Below are positions 55,834 through 64,000 of a stretch of DNA of 64,000 bases, one piece after another. Numbering within the stretch: the stretch's first letter is position 1; every line of letters starts with the position of its first letter. The DNA comes from Locusta migratoria. Lineage: Eukaryota > Arthropoda > Insecta > Orthoptera > Acrididae. The translations under genes and the position numbers were made by a program. The stretch is from assembly GCA_026315105.1 (NCBI GenBank), contig CM048745.1:540592758-540656757 (forward strand). Direction: 5' to 3'. The notes under the pieces were generated by a model. The model did not search any database. It was not told the origin of the DNA and saw only the letters and a program-made list of their open reading frames with translations.

Positions 55834-56032
55834 GCACAAATCAAATGTTCAAATGTTTGTTAAACTTAAGGGACTTAATTGCGTGGTCGTCAGTCTCTAA
55901 ACTTACAAACTACTTATGAATTACCTTATACTAAAGACAGCACAAACAGCCATGCCCGAGGGGGGATTCGAACCCCCGACGGGGAGGGCCTCGCGCATCG
56001 TAGCGTAGCGTCTCAATGCCCTCCGCCGCAGC
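55834..56032 (-). repeat. SINE with target duplication
   Basis: TTCAAATGTTTGTTAAAC tail, box B GATTCGAACCCCC, head CAATGCCCTCCGCCGCAGC. Flanks TTGCCAGAAA (55824-55833) and TTGCTAGAAA (56033-56042). Confidence 0.9.
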
Positions 56033-56239
56033 TTGCTAGAAATCATCTATAGTTGTCGTATGGGCCCAACGCCTCGAGTGATGGTATCAGGAGCCGTTTG
56101 GTCAACACTTTAAGATTGTTGAAATTATGGTTTAAAAAGAAAATTAGGATACTTATTTTATAGTATTGGCTTCACTATTAGTTGACGACGGTAGTCTTTC
56201 ATTGTTCAGTTTGTGACGATCTACGACGCTGTTTTCGGA

Positions 56240-56630
56240 AAGTCATCTCCATAGCTACTAATTGTTTTCCAAGCAGCTAACCTAATCAACCATCGATTTA
56301 GGTGACAAGGTGTTCAGCTCGTCTACACACACAGAAAAAAAGATGACACAACACGTGTAATTAGAGTTCCCCAAATGTTTTAAATTTGAATTCGAAAACA
56401 ACGAAAAAATATGTCACTGTGGGATTTGAACCACCGACGCCATACCGACAGACGCTGCAACCCCTTTAACTATTGGTACATACGTGTACTTGCAAAACTT
56501 CAAGGTCGATTCTCTCGAGAATTTTCGAGAGTTGGGTCGAAGGCTGTGGCTGATTGTTATTTTAGTTCTAAACTTCACGTACCATATATATAATTAATTA
56601 AAATCGAATACCCATGTGGTCTTATAAGTT
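56240..56630 (+). repeat. Dispersed repeat, third copy
   Basis: Aligns with the 7700-8640 copies: CCAAGCAGCTAACCTAATCA, TTCGAAAACAACGAAAAAAT, AAAACTTCAAGGTCGATTCT. Includes a minus-strand tRNA-like GGGATTTGAACCACCGACG (about 56420), giving the family a tRNA-derived look. Confidence 0.65.
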
Positions 56631-57289
56631 CGATACCTTCTTGACCTTCTCTTTAAAGAAAGTAATGCACTGCTGTTGTTGAATGTGCCATCACGAACAA
56701 CCTTGATACTGAGCGGCCTTGCCAACTTCCGCCATACCCAGGGAAAACATCTGGACATGGGTTCTGTGCGCCACCCATCACCTGTCACTACAGCGAATCA
56801 ACTGTAGCACTGTGTTACGTAGCATGTAGTAGTGTGAACAAGTGCCTAAATTCTTTCGGTTAATATAGCGGAAAATAGCTCAAACATTTCTGTACCAGTT
56901 GCCAATAAAGGTTTTGATGTAACTATGTTGCCTTTCGTAAAAAAAAAAAAAAAAAAAAAAAAAAAAGACAGAGTAAAAGAAGAAACCCACAACAGCGAAA
57001 CTTACTTTCTGGATGAGCCTCTTATCAATGTTGCAAACATTGTACAACCCTAAACTCGGCACAATCACTGCCTTCAGTCACAACAGAGTGCATCGAGAAT
57101 CATATGATCGATGACGAGTGTTACGAGCCAATGAGTAAAACCTCTCAGTATGCACACACTACGTACCATGCTTCCACTGAAGACTGTCCTTGCCGGTGTT
57201 CCGGCTTTGTTTTTCTGTGACGACACTTGAGTAACACCACGTGTTACACGCTGTAGATGGATGCATAAATAAGGTGGACGGAGTGTAGA
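56631..57289. other. No recognised gene; A27 run
   Basis: A-run at about 56940-56966, preceded by AATAGCTCAAACATTTCTGT, which resembles the sequence following the mariner scrap at 32430. Probable transposon debris. Confidence 0.4.
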
Positions 57290-57700
57290 CGTGCAGTACC
57301 TGTTACGTGTCAGCGCGTGAACTTGGCCCCTGGTCTGCGGCGTCTCTGGTGATGGAGCCGGCCGTACTGGCGGCCGGCCGCGAGGAGCGGTAATGTTTAA
57401 TTAAAGCCTTCGGGAAGCGGCAGTGTCGGCCGGGCCGCCTCATGAATATGCAGCAGATAGCCCGCGATCTCACTTTCACGGCGCCTTCCCCAGCCACGTG
57501 AATACTCAAGTGCGCAGGTGGGGCTCCGTACCTTCCGTTCGCGATTTGCGAGGCATTAGTTGCGCGTGTTCTGCTCGCAATTTTCAAATAAGTAATGTTG
57601 GCCGCATTTGTCCTTCAGGCTTAGCGAGAAATCGAGATCCAAACAGGCTTGACGGCGGTGGAGGGGCGTTGGGTGAAGGGGATGAATCAGGGCCGGCTCT
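57290..57700. other. GC-rich island, candidate regulatory DNA
   Basis: GTACTGGCGGCCGGCCGCGA, TTTAATTAAAGCC, TCATGAATATGCAGCAGATA and CACGGCGCC. The pattern of TAAT words next to GC-rich motifs is like the other islands. No exon supported. Confidence 0.4.
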
Positions 57701-58178
57701 AGAAGAGGGGGAGGGGACCGTGCCATCGACCAGGGCGGCACTTCTCTTAGCGGGTGAAAAAATTTTAATTTTAATGTGGCTCCAAAAGGATGAATTAAGA
57801 AGACAAAGAAATTCTTGAAGAAATGTGGGGGAATGTTACCAACGCAAATCATTCGTAAGATCTGGTTTCTTATTTGAAATTAACTACGGCACCGTGAAAC
57901 AAGTTACATATGAAGCATCAGATTCACCTTCAGTGCGTCATCCAAAATAGCGAAGCTGGCTGGAGTCATTATTGCCAACTTAGTTTTCTACCACAAGCTA
58001 CACAACACTTTAAAAGTACTTACGTGAGCTTCAAAACCCACAATGGAAAAGAAAATTTCGTTGTAAAAGAGTGGTTCGCAACCTGTGGTCCCGGAAAGCT
58101 AAAATATGCCCCGCGAACGATAAAAAATTCAAACTTTTATTCATTTAAAATTACTGAATTACTCGTAGCGTCGTCAGT

Positions 58179-58180
<2 letters not shown>
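57701..58180. other. No recognised gene
   Basis: GGCAGCACTTCTC region and AT-rich DNA; long frames here (57423-57818, 57910-58314) are not recognised and one runs into a microsatellite. Confidence 0.35.

Positions 58181-58249
<69 letters not shown>
58181..58249. repeat. (CT)n microsatellite
   Basis: About 34 CT units, the longest of the window. Confidence 0.95.
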
Positions 58250-58251
<2 letters not shown>

Positions 58252-59060
58252 CGGCTCCGTTATCTTACGATTTTCTTCTCGACTTATTTAAGTGAACAAG
58301 GCTTATCTGTTTAAAAACTAATCCAGAATCGATGGACAGTAAGGGATGATATGCGTGTAAATGAGCAGTAGTATTTGCCCAAGGATTACGTAACTTGAAT
58401 GTAAGATGAAACCTCTAAAATGACATTGCTGCAAATTTAATGTAACAATTTCTAAAGCTATAGGTTATAACAGAGAGAAACTACACTCTACAACATATAC
58501 GGTAGTATTTCGAAGGCAGACACTGTAATTAAGCTGCATGTACTCATGGAAAAATGCATGACATCCTTCCTCATGACATCCTTCCTCTACCATTCTCTCT
58601 CCTTCAGATCTCCCATGAACGCTATTTAAATACTGCTTTCTTCTTGTTACATCCCTCTGTGTTACTCTTTTCTGCTTTGACTCTTATTTCTCCGTATTAA
58701 AGGAGTAAACGAAAGATATCAAAACCGTACAAGAAACGACTTAATGAAACCTTATTTTGGCGCTAAAGCAACAAAATTGCTTAGCACGGACCATTTACCC
58801 AGTTTCGTCAACGGGTTAGTGTGATACATGAAAATAAGACGGCATGATTACTAACACTTTTCCGTGGGAAAAGTTGACGACTATGTCGCAGCATTGGGAA
58901 AAACTTCGTAGGCGGGGGATTTGAATTTTTGTTACTAGCGACAGAATACCTGGACTCATCCCTGAAATGAACTGGCGCATCTCCATATTTGTAGGGTATT
59001 AGTTGTAACGGAATGGGGAGAAGTATTTAATTTCAATTATACTCGTATACTTCGCTCACA
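58250..59060. other. No recognised feature
   Basis: AT-rich, with a short direct repeat TGACATCCTTCCTC at about 58558 and 58575. Confidence 0.4.
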
Positions 59061-59070
59061 GTAAGAATAA

Positions 59071-59171
59071 AAAAATGTTCAAATGATTTTAAAGTTATAG
59101 GACCTAACTGCAGTGGTCATCGGTCCCTAAACTTACAAACTACTTAAACTAACTTATCCTAAGAACAATAC

Positions 59172-59233
<62 letters not shown>

Positions 59234-59322
59234 TCCGAAGGAGGACTCGAACCTCCGAATGCGAACGACCGCGGGCACCGCAGCAAGGTGCCTTAGTGCG
59301 GATGGCTATTCCGCCGCGGCTC
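59071..59322 (-). repeat. SINE with (CA)n expansion and target duplication
   Basis: TTCAAATGATTTTAAAG tail, CGGTCCCTAAACTTACAAAC, (CA)n at about 59170-59227, box B GACTCGAACCTCC, head GGCTATTCCGCCGCGGC. Flanks GTAAGAATAA and GTAAGAAGAA. Confidence 0.9.
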
Positions 59323-59332
59323 GTAAGAAGAA

Positions 59333-60465
59333 ACCGGATGTAAACAAACACAGAGCGATGGTTTTGCAGCAGCCTTAGAACATGTACATTGTTGATGTTC
59401 TGCTCTTGGAAGTATATCCACGTTATCTTTTACATTTCTGTGTTACTTTGGCTAATTAATTTATATTTCAAAAATCGTGTACAGTCGCAGCCTCTGCGAA
59501 GGGCAGTTGTGTTTCGATTCTCGCGCTTTTAATTCGTATTGTTAAAACGTATGAAGCTGCTTCCTGCTCTGCAGTTGACCGTGCACGTAGAACACCTTTA
59601 AAAGCGGCTTCGTCGAGTCCTTGAAGCTCGCCTCGTTATCAGTGTAACAGATTGCAGTTCGAGTCAGAGTCTAACATAAGAGTCACGAAACTCCCAGTGA
59701 ATTTTTGCAACAGCGCGACTGCAGCGCTACCAAGCGGCTGGGTCATAAAAACATACCGCGAACCGACTGAGTAATGACTGTGTATTTGGATTGAAGTAGC
59801 ACAATCAAAATACTTCGTATTTAGGAACTTTTGCGACGCTATAAATTGTAGCAACTAAAAAAATGTAATTAGGAAATCTCTAATTTGCAAAGGATGCTCA
59901 GAAGTAAGAGAATAATGTTACGAATAACAAGTGTTCATTTACGGGTTTGTTATACTTTTAGGCATAGAAGTAAATCTTCACTTCATTCACTTCCAAACTT
60001 CTGCTCTTAATCGGAATCACAAATACTTGACTAAATATTTCTGCTGTATAAAAGTAACGTCTGAATGCTTCCAGCAGCAGTTAACTATTACAGTAGAGCG
60101 TGTTTAGTTTTGCACCGCAGTTTCACAAAAATTATAAGCTTGTATACCACCATATATTGACGGTTACGTACTAGTTTCGTAAATGGGATGCGTAGCTACA
60201 AATCAATAATATGTCCGTATATAAACTGTTAATATTAGCACATCACATTCTTGGATATATTCAGTTTCATACCTACCAAGTAGCTAAAACAATTATGATA
60301 GGTACATAAAAGGCACAGAAGCAAGGACAAGGTGAAAAGAAGGTTTTAAGGCGATGTAGAGTCGTCTCCTAAAACGTACAAAAATTCATACTTTTAAAAT
60401 ATTACAATGTCCGAAATCCGCTAAAACAAAAATCATGCAACATGTCAGTACGTACCGAACACGCG
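59333..60465. other. No recognised feature
   Basis: AT-rich; no repeat ends or coding motifs recognised. Confidence 0.4.
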
Positions 60466-60525
60466 AACATAATCATAATCAGTTACTTTTATACGTTGCT
60501 TGCAGTGGCCAATTGAGCAGCAGCT
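60466..60525 (-). repeat. 5'-truncated 5S-SINE tail
   Basis: Minus strand: GTATAAAAGTAACTGATTAT then GATTATG, matching the tail of the 5S-derived SINE at 3892-4084 with one difference (GATTGTGATT there). Upstream CTCAATTGGCCACTGCAAG is compatible with a diverged inner part. Confidence 0.65.
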
Positions 60526-60849
60526 GAAATTATGTATTTCACTGTAATGTTTTTAAATTAATGTAATGTTTTGCAGTAGCAAAAGGTGTTTTCTTTAAAA
60601 AGATATCATTACGTCTCAGGTATTGTGAACTGTATGAATTACATTACACTGACAATTCCTTATAATAGACTGCCATTAACAGAAGCAGTGATATTACTTT
60701 AATGATGTTTCCATACTTGTATTAGAAAGTTCACTTCACGATTGTCTGTGATGGACTGTGGTTAGAGTACTGTAACATATTCTTCGGATTAGGATATGGA
60801 AGGCGTTAAAGAGCTTACCAGAGGAGAAAGAGAAATGCTTTCAGTCAGT
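60526..60849. other. No recognised feature
   Basis: AT-rich, AATGTAATGTTTT words repeated. Confidence 0.35.
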
Positions 60850-61125
60850 GGCGGACTAGAACTGTTGGAGACCTGGGTCGGCGGCAAAACAAAATGAGCC
60901 CCCCCCCCCCTGTCCACTTGTATTACTATAAAGAAGTAACTTTTGAGATGTGGAGGCCCCCAGGACGAAAAGCATGAGACAGTCTAAAAAAAATAGCTTT
61001 CGAGATTTGGAGGCTCCAGAACGAGAGGGGGGAAAAAGTGCTTTCCAGGTATTTGGAGGCCCCCAAAGACGGGAGGCCCGGGATGGTCCGCACCTCCCCC
61101 CCCCCCTCCTAGTCACCCACATGCT
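60850..61125. repeat. Degenerate GGAGGC(C/T)CC tandem motif
   Basis: TTGAGATGTGGAGGCCCCCA (60942), TCGAGATTTGGAGGCTCCAG (61000) and GTATTTGGAGGCCCCCAAAG (61049) recur at about 50-58 bp, bounded by C10 runs (60901-60910 and near 61097). Frames crossing it are repeat-driven. Confidence 0.6.
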
Positions 61126-62139
61126 TTCAGTGGCTTCCATATTTCACTATACTATGAAATACCTACGTAATCATTTATGTCACTCATATTTCATGCAGAA
61201 AAATTGTCCTGTATTTTAAGTTAGAAATTTTCATCACTCTTGTTTACGATTAGAATAATTTATCGGCGATGTGCGAGGGCATATGCTTTCGATCTGGTCT
61301 CCAAAGAAGCGTGTTGCTAGAGTTTGGGGTAAATATTTCCTTCTGTTTAAAACGTAAATGACATTCGGAGCTATGTTGTTCCTCTCCGCGTGCCTTTAAT
61401 GCTTTAACGATAATTCATATTGATGCAGTTTATTTGCAACAGGTGTCTTGCCAGTGTTGTCCAAGTTAAATGCTACACTAAAGCTGTTGCCCCGTATTAT
61501 CTCTAATTTGTTGTGCGTGTAAACCTCGACATAAAATGTATCATTATTATATTGACTGTACTCGCGAAACTTTGACCTCTGCTCCACGTGAAGCGAAAAC
61601 CAATGAGACTGCAGCAGACAAGGAAGAACACAAGATGTAATTTATATATTAGGTTTATTCTTATGGTAACTGTAGTGTAGTAAAGTGCGCGACGTCAGCT
61701 AACACCAAAGCTGCCCTAAGAGCGTACCTGGCCCGTGGGTACTCCTTGCAACAGTGGTGTTTCAGTCTGCTCCACTGTTGTGGGTTACTTTTATTATTGT
61801 CTTGTTTATCGCGGCTTCGAGTAAAATAAAAGCGACAAGACGGGGCAGAGAAGCGCTCTACACTCACATCCAGTCACCACATTTATTGCAATCAGCTACA
61901 CATAAGTAGTCATGATTTTAATACGTTCCCTAATTGTAAAAAAAAGGTAAAGCAGTCAACAATCCGATTGGTTTGAACACCACAGTGCTTTACTAGGCAT
62001 GGTCCTGTTTTGGAGGTTGTATGCAGTTGCCTTCCTCCGACCTTCGAACTGACGTACCCAGCCAGTTATAGGGGACCTACAGTTTAACGTGGGTTCTGAA
62101 CCACGGTGCTACTCGGTATTTTGGACCAGTTTAGTTTAC
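61126..62139. other. No recognised gene
   Basis: Minus frames 61396-61587 and 61661-61867 not recognised; no repeat ends seen. Confidence 0.4.
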
Positions 62140-62772
62140 GGTAGTAATACTAAAAGTGGGCCTTTGCAATCTCTTTTGACAGCTCGAAATTTAAATGAAA
62201 ATAACGGCTTAACCATGCATCTGACACGAAAATTGAATAACCGAATTTGTAGAGGAGAAAATTCTCTACAACTTTGCTCTCAAGTTTTTCTTCAAAACTC
62301 GTATTGTTTGAGAGATATTTGCAAAAATAACGGAGTTTTGACACCCTCCATTAAATTCAAGAGAACCAGAGTTCGCAGATGTCACGCGACATTCCTCGTC
62401 GAGAACTGTCTATGCCATCTTGCGTTACGTATTTTATGACTTTCTTATTGTAACTTACACGTTGTCATTCCCAAGCAATGGCGCACTGAAGAATTAGCAA
62501 AAAGACGTCGTTCTTCGTACGATAAATGATAATCTAGTGTCTTCAAGTGCCATATTAGCATCAGTTAACAACGACCATCAATAGTAGGAGATTAAAGAAC
62601 ACAATTTCTTACTGTTAGCTGTAGCGTAGTGGGCAATGTGTATGACTGTGACGCTGAAGGTCAATGGTTTGGACCCCGCCAGTAACTAATTTTTTTTTCC
62701 TACAAGGGTTTCAGACACTCTTATTAATAAATTTTTTATTATTAAGATTATTATTTTGGTCCAAAATGTTTA
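62140..62772 (+). repeat. Dispersed repeat with tRNA-like block
   Basis: Inverse-oriented match to 11355-11886 in hAT copy 1. Contains GTAGCGTAGTGGGCAATGTG...GGTTTGGACCCCGCC (about 62625-62685), a tRNA-like box A/box B pair. Confidence 0.7.
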
Positions 62773-62887
62773 CAAAATCTTACAAGACTACAAATCTAAA
62801 GTGGGCCATAAAACACGTCAGTGCGATTTTTTCACATCAGCAACACTGCGAGAAATGAAAGAAGTGGAAATTAACAGATAAAAATCC

Positions 62888-62962
62888 TAGCTCCTGGCGG
62901 GGATCGAACCCGCGACCTTTGGATTTAGTATGGCACTCTACCACTGTGCTACGGAGCCGAAA
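62888..62962 (-). repeat. tRNA-like sequence (SINE head)
   Basis: The minus strand has a good D-arm (GCACAGTGGTAGAGTGC) and T-arm (GCGGGTTCGATCCCCGC), but the anticodon stem does not pair and the acceptor has a mismatch, so a working tRNA gene is unlikely. Confidence 0.5.
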
Positions 62963-62999
62963 CAACTAAACAATATTTTGTAGGACTGGAAATCAATTT

Positions 63000-63360
63000 G
63001 ACTCGTAGTGTGTCACAATAAATTAACCTTTTACTTAACTACGGAAGACCTGTATAGAAATACATTGTAAAGGGTCTTTCCGATAAGGGAGCCAGGCATC
63101 CCGAAGGAAGACGTCGTGCAAAGTTTCCAGGACATATATCGCTGAGCTCAGCGGTGCATAGTTATGTGAGGTGAATATTTCGAAGGAAAGTAATTCATAG
63201 TTTATCTATGTCAATGTTGCAGGACTAATGACCGAACTTTATTATCAGAGGTTGTATTTATTTCTCCCGAGAACTCCAAAATCCCTAAATTTTGATTTTT
63301 TTTTTTCAGAATTTTAGTCATTGGCAACGCTATCTGTAGGAGATCACGTGGCAGAGGTGG
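63000..63360. other. No recognised feature
   Basis: AT-rich; a T-run near 63298-63306. Confidence 0.35.
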
Positions 63361-63374
63361 GCTGTTGTGGAAAT

Positions 63375-63562
63375 GCCGGCCGCGGTGGCCGAGGGGACTG
63401 AGGCGCTCCAGTCACGGTCTGCACGGCCACTACGGTCGGGGGTTCGAATCCCCCCTCGGGCATGGATATTTGTGCCGTCCGTAGTGTAACGTAGTTCGTA
63501 AGTTGTTTGTAAGTTTAGGGACTGATGACCCCGTAGTTGGGTCCCATTTCAACATTTGAATT
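63375..63562 (+). repeat. SINE with target duplication
   Basis: GCCGGCCGCGGTGGCCGAGG head, intact box B, GGACTGATGACCCCG and slightly shortened tail (GGTCCCATTTCAACATTTG). TGTTGTGGAAAT (63363-63374) and TGTTGTGGAGAT (63563-63574). Confidence 0.9.
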
Positions 63563-63689
63563 TGTTGTGGAGATCGGGTGGAATAGAGACATTCCACCCA
63601 GTGGACTGAACAAATTCAAAAGCACTCTCCCACACATAGCCAATATCGTCAAACAGTTCCTGGGAGAAAAAAAAAGGGGGGGGGGATAG

Positions 63690-63790
63690 TGCAACTTGAA
63701 CATCCATCACACTCACCAGATCTCAATCTTCCAGACCTTTTCGTTTTCCTTCGACTTATTCTCGCTGAAAGGAGACTTCTAGTAAACTCA
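63690..63790 (+). pseudogene. mariner transposase scrap
   Basis: Reads EHPSHSPDLNLPDLFVFLRL, the HPPYSPDL..D.FLF block of mariner transposases, preceded by a G9 run. The next TIR element cuts it off. Confidence 0.5.
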
Positions 63791-63794
63791 CTAA

Positions 63795-64000
63795 CAAGGA
63801 AAGTACTTGGGCTCGAACAAATATAAATACACGAAAATCGTGTGAGAGATAATGTGAAGGTTCCTCATTGCACTATGATACTCCCTCATCTGCAAAGCTC
63901 TGGAGTCGTCCATTAGAGGCCTCTGCGTGTGCCACACCGCACTGCACCTTGACCTGCCGGTACACCTGTAGTGACGGTGCAGTGTGCCTCTGAAGTTGCG
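63795..64000. mobile_element. TIR element with TAA flank, copy 3 (cut by window end)
   Basis: CAAGGAAAGTACTTGGGCTC left end with TAA at 63792-63794, then the same interior as copies 1 and 2 (GTCCATTAGAGGCCTCTGCG). Right end outside the window. Confidence 0.8.

Noticed and set aside
57423..57818. 131-codon plus-strand frame
   Set aside because: Opposed by a similar frame on the other strand, with no domain or splice-consistent limits.
62888..62962. tRNA gene
   Set aside because: D- and T-arms look good, but the anticodon stem does not pair and the acceptor has a mismatch; likewise all other tRNA-like heads belong to SINEs.
1..64000. CRISPR arrays, prokaryotic operons, LTR retrotransposons or endogenous viruses
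   Set aside because: No regularly spaced direct repeats, no bacterial gene layout, and no gag/pol/env-like reading or long terminal direct repeats were seen by eye; a profile search would be needed to exclude short viral fragments.

Overview
This is a eukaryotic, repeat-saturated, AT-rich window, most likely from a large-genome insect. I infer a polyneopteran (grasshopper, cricket or stick-insect-like) from the mix of tRNA-derived SINEs, an RTE LINE whose 3' end carries the TTGTTGTTGTGGTCTTCAG motif, mariner/Tc1, hAT, piggyBac-type and Penelope elements. This is a family-level impression and not a species call. No bacterial gene organisation, CRISPR array, rRNA operon or intact tRNA gene is present.

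Host gene. On the minus strand I recognise two coding exons of a PHLDB/LL5-type gene (pleckstrin-homology-like domain family B). Exon A (9799 to 9619) starts with an ATG directly after a splice-acceptor-like AG, carries eight Gln codons and the start of an FHA domain. Exon B (5761 to 5588) carries the rest of the FHA core. Both boundaries are phase 1 and join in frame inside a conserved Pro-x-Gly-Arg. The 3.86 kb intron between them is packed with transposons. The gene leaves the window on the left (3' side). The acceptor before the ATG suggests a 5' non-coding exon further right, so much of 9.8-64 kb may be its 5' intron or the intergenic space upstream.

Mobile DNA by region. 0-4.1 kb: a Tc1 transposase relic split by a head-to-head SINE pair, a mariner relic, and a 5S-rRNA-derived SINE. 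4.1-9.6 kb: PHLDB exon B and intron, with a piggyBac-type MITE inside a SINE, a foldback-like repeat pair and a 5'-truncated RTE LINE. 9.8-13.8 kb: a TIR element with TAA duplications, a hAT element with a perfect 8-bp duplication, and a mariner with a SINE inside its terminal repeat. 14-31 kb: many SINEs, nested TIR elements (24.0-25.2 kb), a LINE fragment and microsatellites. 31-40 kb: several mariner relics and palindromic SINE pairs. 41-49 kb: a Penelope-like GIY-YIG endonuclease relic between inverted arms, a second TAA-flanked element and a hAT C-terminal relic. 50-56 kb: LINE fragments, a Tc1 relic, a second hAT copy interrupted by an RTE LINE, and a LINE-SINE chimera. 56-64 kb: dispersed repeats, microsatellites, SINEs and a third TAA-flanked element running off the edge.

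Non-repeat DNA. Several GC-rich islands (near 16.6, 18.8, 32.7, 41.7, 45.7 and 57.3 kb) resemble none of the window's repeats and are the best candidates for regulatory DNA or non-coding exons. The clearest insights from this window are reciprocal SINE insertions with empty sites in paired element copies, a nested order of insertions that can be read directly, and hammerhead-ribozyme-like cores recurring at several loci.
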